Assembly: GCA_037013555.1 (NCBI GenBank)
Contig: JASUAD010000021.1
Coordinates: 6,696,001 to 6,760,000 of the forward strand
Source of the DNA: Sextonia rubra
Lineage: Eukaryota; Streptophyta; Magnoliopsida; Laurales; Lauraceae
Length of the DNA: 64,000 nucleotides
Reading direction: 5' to 3'
Part shown: positions 11,285 to 23,507 of the stretch, in pieces
How the letters are laid out: every line of letters begins with the position of its first letter
Numbering within the stretch: the first letter of the stretch is position 1
The notes under the pieces: generated by a model
Seen by the model: the letters and a program-made list of their open reading frames with translations, nothing else
What the model was told of the DNA's origin: nothing
Databases searched by the model: none
Program-made: the position numbers and the translations under genes

Positions 11285-11949
11285 GGGAATTTGTCCATTC
11301 AGGATATAAAAGACTTAGTTTTTTCTAAAATGTTGTTAACCAAAACTTTATACCAAATATGGGTATTTCACATCTATCATTAATTTTTTTTACAAATATA
11401 CCCTTTTGTGCGATATCGCACAGTGGGCGATATCACACAGACTGAAGAATAAACTATTTGTATTTCCTCTATGGCTAACCCACGGCTATGCCATCAATTG
11501 TATTACGGCTAAGCTGTCAATTGTATTACGACTAAGCCGTAGCTTAGCCGTGGCCGAGCCATAGGCATTATACCGCTAAGCCGGAGACCAGCATACAGCT
11601 GAGCCGTAAATGCGGGTGAAAGCATACGGCTGAGCCGTAAATGTGAGTGAATTTAAGCACAACTTATGCCCCACGGCTAAGCTGTGACCTATACACAGCT
11701 AAGTTATAAGATTTATGAATAGAGAACCAGTCCCAATCTGGAATCAAAAGTTCTTCATCTCTTCCGGTTTGCAACTCACGCCTGTGCTTCAGTCTGTGCA
11801 ATATTGCCCACTGTGAGATATAGCATAAAAAGTTATACTTGGAAAAATAATTAATGATAGATGTGAAATACCCATGTTTGGTATAAAGTTTTGGTCTACA
11901 CCATTTTGAGAAAAACTAAGTCTTTTATATCCTAAATGGGCAAATTCCC
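11285..11949. mobile_element. MULE-type MITE with about 163-bp terminal inverted repeats
   Basis: The left arm 11285-11448 and right arm 11787-11949 are inverted copies over about 163 bp (both start GGGAATTTG and share GGATATAAAAGACTTAG, ACTTTATACCAAA, GGGTATTTCACATCTATC). Long arms starting GGGAATTTG and a flanking poly-A on both sides (11273-11284 and 11950-11960, which would be a 9-10 bp target duplication) fit Mutator-like non-autonomous elements. It has no ORF. The left arm contains the perfect 16-bp palindrome TGTGCGATATCGCACA (11407-11422). The core carries the ACGGCTNAGCCGT array. Confidence 0.8.
11470..11710. repeat. Array of degenerate ACGGCTNAGCCGT palindromes
   Basis: About ten palindromic or half-palindromic copies in 240 bp: for example TACGGCTGAGCCGTA at about 11624-11638, TACGACTAAGCCGTA near 11526, TACAGCTGAGCCGTA near 11594, TACGGCTAAGCTGT near 11504 and CACGGCTAAGCTGTG near 11672. 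Spacing is irregular. It fills the core of the MULE-type MITE. The same motif recurs at 60649-61012. Confidence 0.85.
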
Positions 11950-12692
11950 AAAAAAAAAAATCAAGTTGTAGCTGAAATGTATATTGAATTAGTGGATGAA
12001 TTAGTGGATCGTTTGGATAATTGAAAACCTGATTTTCCACACATAAATTGAAGGAAGTCTAGACCTGAAACTAAAGTGAAGCAAAAAAATAAATAAATAA
12101 ATTGATTTTTGACATGGTCTTGAACATTCATCCGTCTAGTGCTCAATATACCAACATATCATGTGCACAACTTTTCAATATGTTTCATGTAGTTTTTTTC
12201 ATGGATCCTAGGCCACCACTTACAGCAGTAGACATAGATCAATACATGTTAGCTTTCTCTATGTATTAGAGATAGATTTCATACATAAAAAAAACAAAAA
12301 CAAAAAAAAAAAAGAAGAAGAAGAAGAAGAAATTTCTGCACTAGCTTAAATGATATGTTTCTAATTTTGTTTTATTAGCTTCTAATTTAGTTTCTTAGTT
12401 TTATTTATCTCTGATTGGATGTTCTAATTTGTGTTATGTTTTGCAGCAATTTGAATTTTCTTTTTAGATTAGGTTTTTAGATTTAGGAAATTTTCTTTTC
12501 AATGGTTTGTAATTAATTTAATTTTGAGAAAGTAGGAATAACTGTATTTTTAGTTAGTTTTTAGGTTAGATTTAGATTTTCATTTAAAGTAGGTACAAGT
12601 TGAAAAGCCCTTAGACAAACAGCTCCTTGTGGATAGACTTGGTCTTACCAGTTTATTACTACATCCAGCTCCACACTTGGAGCTCACGATCA

Positions 12693-14274
12693 GGCAACCT
12701 AATACAGAACAGTTGAGTTCTATTAATGGGGTATATGTAATCCTTCAAAGTCATATGTAAGTCCACTTAGTCTACTTCTACCATTTTTTGTTCAAATTCT
12801 TCAAAAATCAAAGAATTTCCTATAACTATGAGAGGTAGGTCGGGTTCAATCCTGACTAGCCCTTTTTTTCTTACGTTCCCATACTATATTATTCTCAAGT
12901 CAGTTTTTCTTTGTTTGCACATACTAGTTTAGACCCTAAAGAAATGTTAGCCTAATCTATATGTAGAGTCCTACCGGTCTTAGTGTGATGCAATGGGCAG
13001 TCAAGCACAAACACTGAGTACAAGAAAGGTCATAAGATTAGCCTAAATCACTAGATAGCTCATAACTAGTGAAGAGAATAAGTGGGCCTCCAATTCTGTC
13101 TTATGAAACCTTAGTTGACCAGGTAAGCCACTAGAGAGTGGTGAGAATAAACCTGCTTAAGAACCAATATCCTAAACAGATAAGTTGTCTCACTCTCAAG
13201 AGCAAAGGCTTTTCTTGGACATCAACTTTGGTCAAAGAACACAACTGGTGCAACCGTCAATGGTCTTCGTCCTACTGAGCTTGAATCATATGGTCTCGTT
13301 CCTACTTGATTTTAATTAATTCCTAGGTTCCTATGTAAGAGGTGATTAGACCTAGGTAGGCAAGGATTTAGTGATGAAATCTAGTCCTTATCTTGTTCGG
13401 GTAGATTGCCCTTCTGTAAGTGTGTGGATACAATTTAATTTGTGTGACAAGCAAGCAATTATAGTATAGCAAAAATTAATCAACTAAATCCATTTGCAAA
13501 TAAAAGATTCATAGGTTAAGAATAGAAGATCTTATGGTGAATCCACGTAATCCTTATCATGTGCAATCTTGTCTTGGCTTTTTTTATATAGTAATTTTAG
13601 CAATTTCCCACAGTTCCCTATTTAGGCGAGCCACCTATGCTAGTCTCCTCCTTTGCAAGGAAACCTATGAAAAAAAAACTTTTGTTATTAGATCTTAAGT
13701 TAGCAAAAAAAAAAAATCAAACTCCATAAAAAAATCAGAAATCCTAAGTTATCCAAATCAATTTAAAAACTACAATTAATCTAAACAACTTAAAGGATAT
13801 AATTTGCAAGTTCTAACTAATCTAAGTTAAGAATTCAGTGGTTAGCAACTACTTTAGACACTTGAACACAATTCAAAAAGAAAAAAATTAGTTTTTTTTG
13901 TGATTATTAAATGAAAAAAAAAAAGAATCCTAGGAATTTAAAACAAAAATAATCAAACTCAAAATTAACAAAAGATCATTTTTTTTTCTTTTTTTTAACT
14001 TACTGAAATTTGAAATTAAAAAAAATCTTAAAAATTTTTTCTTTTGTTTTTTTATTAATTAAAAATTTTAAAAATTCAACAAAATAATAAAAAATCAAAA
14101 AAATTAGAAAAACCAGAATTTTCTTTTTCAGTCAAAGAAGAAAACTAAATAAAAACTAATGATGCCTAACACAATTATATGAATGATGCAAACTAATACA
14201 ACCTACATATGCCCATGAACATTAATATGACTAAAATATTAAAAAAATCAGATTTAAAAAAAATCGGAACTGGC
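12693..14274 (-). other. Leader of the - strand Athila-like element, A/T-rich
   Basis: On the - strand this follows the primer site at 14275-14292, so it is the 5' leader of that element, cut off near 12.7 kb by the + strand LTR. It is mostly homopolymer-rich (runs of A and T at 13670-14120). No gag ORF was recognised. Confidence 0.4.
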
Positions 14275-14292
14275 ACCTCGGCAACAAGGCCA
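14275..14292 (-). other. Primer-binding site, tRNA-Asp type (decayed)
   Basis: On the - strand reads TGGCCTTGTTGCCGAGGT, one or two changes from TGGCGCCGTTGCCGGGG, the classic Athila primer site complementary to the 3' end of tRNA-Asp. It lies just inside the end of the LTR at about 14300. Confidence 0.65.
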
Positions 14293-14299
14293 AAAACTT

Positions 14300-16253
14300 A
14301 ATGTGAATTTAGTTAATCTATTTAAAATTGTAAGTGCACAATTTTTTTGTCAAGACACTGGCAAATACAGGTCGATCATACGGGGAGCACTTTTGAACTT
14401 TTTTAATTAAAAATATGAAATTTCTTTTAACTAGATATTGATTTGAAATAAAACAAAGAATGTCAAAAACTTGATGCAAGGAAAGTAGTAAAAAATCAAT
14501 GGAAGAAACAGATTAGAGCATCCAGAATCCACTAAGCAAGATAATTAATCAAATCATACAATTATTCTATTATTTGTCTTAAGATAATTCAGATTAGAAA
14601 CAAATCAATGTTTCTAATCCGGAAGATTTGTCGTTCACAAAAACTAATTTTTAATAAAAAAGAATAAAATATCGCCCAAGACCTCCTTCACCTCATAAAA
14701 GAATAAAGATTCATAAGCATGACATAACAAATTAAGCATAAACTACCAAAGGATCTTAGCCATAAGCATAATTTGTCAAAATAAGCACAAATCATCAAAT
14801 TATTTTCATTAAAAATCAAAATAGAGATTGCCTATGGCACGAAGACAAATCTATAGTTCTACTAAAGCATTCATTTAAAAGGGATAAGAAAAGAACAAAA
14901 TAACTACATAAATTAAAATAAAAATTTACATAGTTTCATCTGTGTACTCCGATCCAAAGGACTAGCTAGACATTACCAATATTTTATAAAATATCTCATT
15001 AAGAGCATTCTTATACAATATTCACTTTCTAAGAATTTCTTTTCTAAAATCCTAGTTCTTGGAACAAAGCTCCAAAAATACCTTAAAAATAAAAATAGAA
15101 AATTAATGGAAGGAAGAAAGGTGGAAGAGAGAGAGGAGAGAGAGTGGCCAAAGGAGAAAGAAAAAGCATGCCCTCCTTGGACTTCTATAACTTCATTAAA
15201 TGGGATTTTGATCCTCTTTGTTTTTTTGTTTTTTTTTCTTTTTTTGTAGATTGTAAAGTCTTCTTTTGGAAACGTATCTTGGCTTAGCCTTTATGTTTGC
15301 AAAGACTTAGTAATTTTGGAGAGATTTTTTCTTACTTTCCTTTGGAACCTAATCTCTACACAAACTTTCCATATTTAGAAGATTCTCCTCTCAAGTACAA
15401 GTAAATCTTTTTATAAGCTTTCCTTCTTTAATTTCTTGAGGATTTTTTTTTCAAATCTTCTTAGATTATCTTGAAAAGAATAATGCAAGGATGGTGAACT
15501 CTACTTTGATCTTCAATGTACTTCAATTGAAGAGAGATGGACCTCATCCAAAGGTGTGAAATATGGAAAAAGTTTCCAATCTTTTTGCAATCCCATTTAA
15601 AAATACACAGCCAATTTTCTGAGGCCATAACTTTACGTTTTTAGCTCCAATTGATGCAATCTTGGTTCCTATAAACATTACTCAAAAAGAGCTTTCCAAC
15701 GGTAGGTAGATTATCCAATTCTGGCACTCGGTTTGAGAGTTATGACTATTTTAATCTATGTTGTCCAAACAAAAGTAGAATTGACTTTTCATTTTTTTTA
15801 GTTCCTCTTTTTTTACTTCCTTTTTCTTGAATCCACTCCACCTGGGCTTTATTTTTTGTATTCAAATTTGAATTCTATCAACAACTTGAGAGTAGAATCC
15901 CCTTTTGACCATCAAAGCATGTGTGCACATGTGTGTAGGGTCCTCATGAAGCCAATCTTCTAGATTTCTTGTATGGTGTGCCCCATAGGATCTGCTCATG
16001 TCTTCCTGCACCTTTTAAGCAAACCCATAAAATGCTGAATAGCCCATATTGAAGCGGGACCCATCCAGACAGAGTTTTATACTAATTGGTACTCTTCGAA
16101 GACAAATTGTAAACTTCTAAATTAATGCAGAAAGTGTGTGAAAAATATGAAAATTCAAGTTCTTACTTGAAAATGCATGAAATGATGAAATTTGATTAAT
16201 AGTGATGCAATTTACCTAATGATGTATACATACGCAAATTCATGAACTTAACA
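14300..16253 (-). mobile_element. Athila-like gypsy 5' LTR, - orientation
   Basis: Starts at 16253 with TGTTAAGTTCATGAA, the same end as the + strand LTR at 4395, and finishes near 14300, directly before the tRNA-Asp-type primer site. Shared blocks with the 4395 copy include GAGGTGAAGGAGGTCTTGGG. The LTR-end wording (GCTCCCCGTATGATCGACCT) fits Athila. Only LTR and leader survive. Confidence 0.6.
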
Positions 16254-16619
16254 CACACTGGATATCATGATAGGTTGCAAAATGGCTTAAAATGTAAGAT
16301 ACAACTTTCTTATGTTCCTCTTTGCTTCCTACTCTATATTTGTCATCTACCAATATCTCCTCTGTACTACTCCGTTACTCTTCCTATCTCATACTCAATG
16401 TTTCTATTTCTATTTTTGTTCCTGTTCCTATCTCTTATTAACTATTTTTGTTCCTATTCACTGTCCAACAAGCGATTGATTCATATTCAGAAATATTGAT
16501 AGAAGATCAAAGTCAAATTCCATCAAGTTAGCCACAAACAGCTTTTATCTTCACTTTTAACTGTCTGGTGAGTTTAATTGCACCACATTCAAATTAAAAA
16601 TTACAATATATGGTAACCT
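16254..16619. other. Repeat-like margin of the MULE region
   Basis: Rich in TTCCTATTTCT/GTTCCT words that are also common in the arrays at 18.1-18.5 and 21.4-22.6 kb, which suggests it belongs to the same MULE. No gene is supported. Confidence 0.35.
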
Positions 16620-17419
16620 TCATCACAAAAACTAACTGCTCATATGTCACTAACAAGAGTAACATTTCAACGAAGCAAGATGTTCGTCGACAGCAATATC
16701 CCCAAAGCCATAAAATCCAATAGATATCTTCTTTTCCTAATGAACTCAACTCAACATGCATCAAGGATTGGAGATCTATTCCATTGGACACTGCTGGTAT
16801 TAGACATGGATGAATCGGAATGGACACACTACAATTCTATGAGGCCAAGGGAAGAAGATAGAGAGGACCCATATGTTAAAGATGCGAAAAAAATGGTGAG
16901 CAAAAAAGCTTTAACATGAAATTTTTCATTATTTCATACCCAAAAACTGATAAACCAATCCCTCAAAAAAATCAACAAAATGGATATTAAGAAAATTATA
17001 TTAGAGACACAAAAAAGAAGGCATACACAAAAGATAAAGCTGACGTCTACATTTCAATACAAGAGGACACTGATACCAGTTAAGAATGCTCTACAACAAA
17101 ACTAGAATCATAAGTCCTCTTTACTACAAATCTTTGAAATAAAACCAATCAATTTTCCCGTTTTAAATCCTGCAACATCAATTCCAACGTCTTCATGTCT
17201 TTATATTATTATTTCAGTTTACCTAAAACATGTTGGGTTGTTCATGTGATCATGCTCTCCATCTATCTAATGATGTTCCTATTTATCACTTACACTAACT
17301 CTTTTCCATTTTTTTTTCAATGCAGACTTAACTGTGGGCTTATAATATATTACATTATGAAAATGGTGGCCAATGGAGAAAAAATAACAAGTACAATAAC
17401 AACAAAAGAACTTTATTAA
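16620..17419 (+). pseudogene. Ulp1-like C48 cysteine protease fragment of a MULE
   Basis: The first coding piece (about 16644-16895) contains FVDSNIPKAIKSNRY and then FHWTLLVLDMDESEWTHYNS, followed by a splice donor (ATG|GTGAGC). A later piece after TTTCAATGCAG (about 17325) reads LNCGLIIYYIMKMVANGEKI. The order of catalytic His (FHWTLLVLD), the Asp/Asn position (HYNS), and catalytic Cys (NCG, usually DCG) is that of Ulp1/SENP-type proteases, which many plant MULEs carry. The D-to-N changes at two positions, the missing start and the short length suggest it is inactive. It lies on the opposite strand to the transposase at 18.7-21.0 kb. Confidence 0.6.
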
Positions 17420-17934
17420 TTTAAAGTAGAGATAATACACAACTTCTTCATTCACAAGGGCAAGTCATGGACAAAATATTCATACGACGTAAGGAACCAA
17501 AATTTCTAAAGAGAAGATGAAGATTGTTGTTGTTTTTTTTTTTATTTTGTAACAGCAAATGAATATAAATAGAATTGTAAATATAAATACTTCACATGTA
17601 AAAACAAGATATCTTATTTCAGTGATGTAAAAGTACAATTTTGTGCCTTTTGTTGATATTGTACCTTTTATTGATATTGTGGCTTATTAATACATTTTTC
17701 TGGCTTTGTTGATCTTATGGATTTTGTCATACAGAAAAAACAATGCTTACTTACTTATGATGTTCACATCATGATTTCTATTTCATGTGACATATTTGAA
17801 GGAATATCTTTTTATGGCCTTGTTGTCTATGATTTCTTGTAGGTGATAATTATATCACCAAATTCAAAAATAAAAAGCCAATAAAATAGTGAAATGGAAA
17901 CATCATAATTGTGAAATAGGAACATCATAACAAT

Positions 17935-18035
17935 GAACTAAGAAAGAAGTTCCTCGACAGCAACATCCCTCAAGCCAGAAAATCCAGCAAATATCTTTTT
18001 TTTTCAATGAACTCAACTCAAAATGCATCAGATTG
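17935..18035 (+). pseudogene. Second partial copy of the Ulp1 exon
   Basis: About 90 bp (TTCCTCGACAGCAACATCCC to TCAACTCAAAATGCATCA) match 16680-16770 (TTCGTCGACAGCAATATCCC to TCAACTCAACATGCATCA). It is a dispersed duplicate of part of the protease exon inside the same element, with no longer frame. Confidence 0.7.
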
Positions 18036-18056
18036 GTGTGTATTGCACTATATATT

Positions 18057-18530
18057 ACTATTAATTGCATATAACATTTTTCTATTAATTGCACTAAATA
18101 TTGCTTCATTTTGTATGTTCTTGTTTTATAGTTATACAATTTTATTCTCATTTTAAAATGTTCCTGTATATATTATTGTTTGCGTCTAATATTTTCTTAT
18201 TAATTGCATTGAATATTGCTCCATTATGTTCTTGTTTCAAATTCAAATTCAAATAAGTTCATTCTCATTCTTAAGTGTTCCTTTATATATTCTCCATGTT
18301 CCTATTTGATGTAACATTTTTCCTATTAATTAAATTGAACATTGATCTATTTTTTGAAGTTCCCGTTTCAAATTTATAAACTACATTCACATTTTTAAAT
18401 GTTCCTATATTTTTTCTTCATGTTCCTATTTTCCTATAACATTTTCCTATTAATGCATTAATTTTTCTCTATTTTCTGATATTCCCGTTTTAAATTCACA
18501 CAACTTTATTTTCATTATAACAATAAAACG
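18057..18530. repeat. Degenerate tandem repeat, period 115-126 bp
   Basis: The word TATTAATTGCAT and variants recur at about 18083, 18198, 18324 and 18448, each followed by ATTG..C.ATT and a GTTC(C/T)(T/C)GTTT block and a TTCTCATT block. About four copies. The word content overlaps with the 147-bp array of the same MULE. Confidence 0.6.
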
Positions 18531-18689
18531 GAACATTTTAATAGTGAAACAACCACATTCTCCAATATAAAAAAAGAATTAAAAATAAAAAAATTAGAAA
18601 CATCAAAAGCATTCTAACATAGAAAATCTGTCCACTTAAAAAATCAGTGAAATTCATTTACAACTTTATGGCGAAAAAAAATCACAATC

Positions 18690-20990
18690 CAATACAAAAA
18701 CAAGTACAAAGGTTCTTTGCAGCTCCTCGTTTTATAGTGACCAAAATTTCCATACCTACCACACTTATTGACTAACTTCTTCATCCTTTAATGAAATTAT
18801 CTTCTTCTTTGGCCTGTCCAAAGGTTTTCTTGACAAAAGAGGAAGAACAAAAGCATTTACAGTACCACACTCTAGCATATCAAGTGTTGAGAAATGATTT
18901 ATTGATTGAGAATATGAATGACAAAAAACACTTACGTGGAGAAAAAGATCTACACACAAAAAAAGATCCACACAACTTGTCATGATGGCCAAAGTTGCAT
19001 GCAAATAAGAAAAACCATTCAATTACCACTTATAACAACTATAAGAACGCTTCTCGATGTCCACAAAACAGATGGCATTAAGTTCACCTTAAAAATAAAA
19101 TCACTTGAATGAGCTATTGTCCATGACCTCGACTTATTCAACTACATTTGAAACCTATTTTCCATCAATGGACATAGAACCCCATTCCACTTTCTTGAAG
19201 CCATTCTCCTCTCCGTCATTATCATCATACTCTGAACTCGTATCTAGTTAACCAACTTCGTAATTGGCAAATGACGAGCATCACGAATCCAAGAGTTGAA
19301 AGACCCAAAAACATTAGAACACATCTCACCATACCGCATTCCGTCAAAATAAGCATTGATCCAATTCTCATAAAGCAAGCTAGCCAAAATACTATACACA
19401 CAATCGCCACCATCACACTTTAAAGTCTCCAAATTCTCATGGAAAGAGGATACTGTAGGAGCATAAGCACATAAACAAAACTTTTTCATAATATTTTCTT
19501 TACAACTCTTCGGTCTCCCACTCAATTTGTCCTTGAGATTATTCTTCAAATGAACACGACAAAATATATGAAATGAATATAAAACTAATCCCTATCTAAT
19601 ATAACACTAGTCTTCTACTCGAGTGACAAGATCATAGACAGCTTTATCAAAAACCATATCTAATTTTCCTAGTTCTTCGAATCAACAATAGCAAATGCTA
19701 GAGGGAAAAAGCCTATAGATACAAATACACAACACAGAAATATGAACATGTCAATTCTAGAATAATAAACAAACAAACAGAAGCATCAATATAAGAAAGG
19801 GAAATAAAAAAAATATCAGTTAAATAAATCAAACTCATTTTCTTCATTCTACAAATAAACACCAAAAAAGCCTATAAGAAAATAGACATACAAATACAAA
19901 CATATGACAAATAAACAGGAACATATCAACTGTATAATAACAAAACTAGAAAGAGAAACATAGACTATACAAAAGGAAAAATAAACAAGAAGATCAGTTA
20001 AAAAATAATCTCAATACTGTAAAAAAAACAAGAACATTAAAACAGTCAAAACATTTCCAAAAATAATAATCTCACACTTTGATTTCCATATTTCCCTGTG
20101 GTGCCATGTAAATGACCTTTGTACCTTGCATTTAGAAATGTTTCTTCAAGGAATAACATAGCAAGCAGTAATTGAACCCCTGTATACAAGCATGACATGC
20201 AACAAATAACCTTTTGAAATGACTACTACTTGCATCCACCTCAAGCACAACATGACTCATAGGATTGGAAATTCTAACAATATCCACATACCAACAAAGT
20301 TGATCAAAAAACAAAGCAATATCATCAAATAACTCATTCCTTTCTTTTTCAACAGCCAACCAAGCTTGACAATAACTAATAACCAAACCATAATTCCACT
20401 TTAATTTGCTCACAATATCATCAATAGGCCATGTCAAGGGCTTCAACTAATCAAGTATTGAGCTGCGAACCAAATCAAAATTCAGATGCTTGTTCTTCTT
20501 AGTTCACTCACAAGAACCACAATTGTCCACGTTGTACATTGACTTTATAAAAAAAAAACCATTTGCAAAATCCTTTATAGCATAAAGACGCCATAAGCAA
20601 TTAAAAACCTTTTGTAAAGCACAAACAGCAATAACTTTAGTATCACTATTCCTCATAAAAGCTAACTCAAAGCTTACCTCAACAACATACTTATGCAACT
20701 GATTACAGAACACATGCACACCACACCTTCAAACCAGTGCCAAACACTCTTAATGCAATCAACCCAATTGGCAGACAGCAAAACTTTCCTATCATGAATA
20801 CAAAATAATGGTAATAGTCAGATTCAACCTCAACATCTACGGCTCTTTCTACTACCAAAACGCTTTCACTACCAACACTCTCAATGAAATCATCATCAAC
20901 AATACTTTCCTCTAAAACAACTATAGCGACATGATCAAGCACCAAAGAATCGAGAAAAACAAACATATTCTCCATATCCGAATTATGCTC
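18690..20990 (-). pseudogene. MULE (Mutator-like) transposase, decayed
   Basis: Read on the - strand: an acidic N-terminus (from about 20975), then a MuDR-type zinc-binding segment (CALQKVFNCLWRLYAIKDFA), then AWLAVEKERNELFDDIALFF and DQLCWYVDIVRISNPMSHVV, and FKRLFVACHACIQGFNYCLL leading into FLEETFLNARYKGHLHGTTG, where the first catalytic Asp would be. After an AT-rich gap come GFFPLAFAIVDSKN (near 19700) and a collinear C-terminal half (FHENLETLKCDGGDCVYSIL, YGEMCSNVFGSFNSWIRDAR, HLPITKLVN). A degraded SWIM motif (SCYKW then YLHAT, near 19020) and a CX2C-type knuckle (KCGRYGNFGHYKTRSC, near 18740) finish it. Stops, frameshifts and the gap show it is inactive. Confidence 0.75.
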
Positions 20991-21439
20991 AACAGTACAA
21001 CTAGAGTAGCTTGGTAAAGTATATGAAAGAAATAATGAATCTCATTTTAAATCTTTCCATTTACAACAAAGACCATCAACAAGCTAATTAAAAGTAGTAT
21101 CATATGAAATCTTCAAAACCTTGGTTTAACACTCATAACGACACAAAAACATTACAGGACAAGCTATAAATTGCACATTAACAAACAAAAAACAAATAAA
21201 AATAAAAAAAATAAAAAAAACAAACAATACAAAACAAGATCATAAAGAAACAAATAATAAATTAAACAATTAAATAAATCAACAAAAAAAATGAAGAAAA
21301 CAAATAAGAACATCCAAAATGTCAACAAAAAAAGGGAACATCAAACACATTATAGAAAATAAAACACATAAATAAACAGGAACATGAAACACAAAAAAAC
21401 TCAGAAAACATGAAGATGAAACATATACATCAACTTATG

Positions 21440-22640
21440 CATGAAACATATATATATATATATATGACGTGTTCTTATTTCTACAATTTAAGACATGTTC
21501 CTGTTTATATATGTATTTCATTGACATGTTCTGATTTCTTCAATTTATGACATACAAATAGGAATGTCCAATTTATCATAAAACATATATGACATGTTCT
21601 TGTTTCTTCAATTTATATACTGAATTGAGACGTATGTAAACATGTTCATGTTTATATATGCATTTTGTTGATATGTTATGATTTCTTCAATTTATGACAC
21701 ACAAACAGGAATATCCAACGTGTCATAAAATATATATGACATGTTCTTGTTTCTTCAATTTATATACTGAATAGAGACGTATGTAAACATGTTCCTGTTT
21801 ATATATGCATTTTGTTGATATGTTCTGATTTCTTCAATTTATGGCACACAAACAGGAATATCCAATGTGTCATAAAATATATATGACATGTTCTTGTTTC
21901 TTTAATTTATATACTGAATTGAGACATATGTAAACATGTTCCTGTTTATATATGCATTTTGTTGATATGTTCTGATTTCTTTAATTTATGACACACAAAC
22001 AGGAATATCCAACGTGTCATAAAATATATATGACATGTTCTTATTTCTTCAATTTATATACTGAATTGAGACGTATGTAAACATGTTCCTGTTTATATAT
22101 GCATTTTGTTGATATGTTCTGATTTCTTTAATTTATGACACACAAACAGGAATATCCAACGTGTCATAAAATATATATGACATGTTCTTGTTTCTTCAAT
22201 TTATATACTGAATTGAGACGTATGTAAACATGTTCCTGTTTATATATGCATTTTGTTGATATGTTCTGATTTCTTCAATTTATGACACACAAACAAGAAT
22301 ATCCAACGTGTCATAGAATATATATGATATGTTATTGTTTCTTCAATTTATATACTGAATTGAAACGTATGTAAACATGTTCCTGTTTATATATACATTT
22401 TATTGATATGTTCTGATTTCTTCAATTTATGACACACAAATAGGAATATCCAACGTGTCATAAAATATATATGACATTTTCTTGTTATTCAATTTATATA
22501 CTGAATTGAGACATATATAAACATGTTCCTATTTATATATGTATTTTGGTAACATTTTCCTATTTCTTCAATTTATGATACACAAATAGGAACATTCAAC
22601 ATATCATAAAACATATGACATGTTCCTATTTCTCATACAT
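21440..22640. repeat. 147-bp tandem array, about 8 copies
   Basis: The marker TATATACTGAAT begins at 21614, 21761, 21908, 22055, 22202, 22349 and 22495: spacing 147 bp five times, then 146. Flanking partial units extend both ways. Each unit is itself two related halves of about 70 bp (ACATGTTCTTGTTTCTTCAA and ATATGTTCTGATTTCTTCAA) and contains CCTGTTT/AAACAGG inverted words. It lies just upstream of the transposase start, inside the MULE. Confidence 0.9.
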
Positions 22641-22649
22641 ATAAAATAG

Positions 22650-23480
22650 GAACATCCAAAATCTATAACAAACGAAATAAAAAAATTACAGCTAAAAAAA
22701 AACAATAACAGAAATATAGAAACAAAAAACACAAAAAAAAAATCAACGAACATAAACACAAACATTCCACATTCATCTTAGAACTCAAAAATAGTCATTA
22801 TACAATTTGCAAACGATACCAGTTGCGAAATCACAAAGAGCAGATATTACAACTTCAAAAAATACGACAAACAGAGTCTTGTATTAGAAAATATACAATC
22901 GTTGATAATATCACAAATGGATTGCAAACAATACAATTTGAAAGATCAAAGAAAAACGGCGATCTCAGCTTCAAAACACACGACGAAAAGAGTCTTTCAA
23001 ACAAAAATACATAAGAGACAATATAAATAGGGCAAACATATTATATAGGAGCAAACTCATCAATAAAAAAACTTTTTTTAAAAAAAATTAAACTTTAAGG
23101 ACCAAAACAATTAACAATACTAAATCAAATCTATTAAAAACAAGGCCGGCGGACTAGAAGCCCAATACCTCTTAAAAATCGTACTTGGGCCCAAAATTTA
23201 CCCTAAAATAAAATAAGGACTATATTAAACTCACCGGACGGACACTTTGCGTGTCTCCAACCAGCAGGGTCAGCATCGGAGTCTTGATTGTCAAAGCTGT
23301 GTAGATGGCCAACAGTTGTCTCCTACCCTCTAGCAGCTTTGATTTTCACGTTCCTGTCGTTTTGGAAGCGTCGAGGGGATGAAGATACATACGAAAGTTC
23401 GCCAAGACGTTGAATTCCATGCCATGCCGTCTCCCTCTCAAGTGGTCCGTGGACATGGACTTGCTTTTCATCGTCGTCTT
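22650..23480. other. MULE margin and AGP-like gene upstream region
   Basis: A-rich sequence. A direct duplication of about 90 bp is visible near 22806-22900 and 22920-23010 (TTGCAAAC, then ACTTCAAAAAATACGACAAACAGAGTCTT versus GCTTCAAAACACACGACGAAAAGAGTCTT). From about 23150 GC content rises toward the promoter of the next gene. No ORF is supported. Confidence 0.5.
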
Positions 23481-23500
23481 TGCTCTCTTCCCCACCCCAC

Positions 23501-23507
23501 TATAAAG
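23501..23507 (+). promoter_or_regulatory. TATA box of the AGP-like gene
   Basis: TATAAAG in the context CCCCACTATAAAGGAAC, 180 bp upstream of the start codon. It is followed by a TTCTC repeat (about 23553-23576), a common 5' leader feature of strongly expressed plant genes. Transcription would start near 23530. Confidence 0.65.

Larger units (their letters stand above)
9323..12692 (+). mobile_element. Athila-like 3' LTR, split by a 665-bp MITE
   Basis: Begins near TGCGATGAGTCCTTAAAAAT and ends near GAGCTCACGATCA. The last 120 bp (AACAGCTCCTTGTGGATAGA, then TACCAGTTTATTACTACATC) match the typical end of Athila-type LTRs (the ..GTGGATTCGACC..TTTATTAC.. pattern, known from the family). The middle contains an Athila-like promoter/leader with poly-pyrimidine tracts and is interrupted at 11285-11949 by a MULE-type MITE. 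Without the MITE the LTR is about 2.7 kb, long for the family, so another unseen insertion is possible. Confidence 0.5.

Noticed and set aside
21440..22640. CRISPR-like array because of regular spacing
   Set aside because: The whole 147-bp unit is repeated without unique spacers, and the genome is a plant's.
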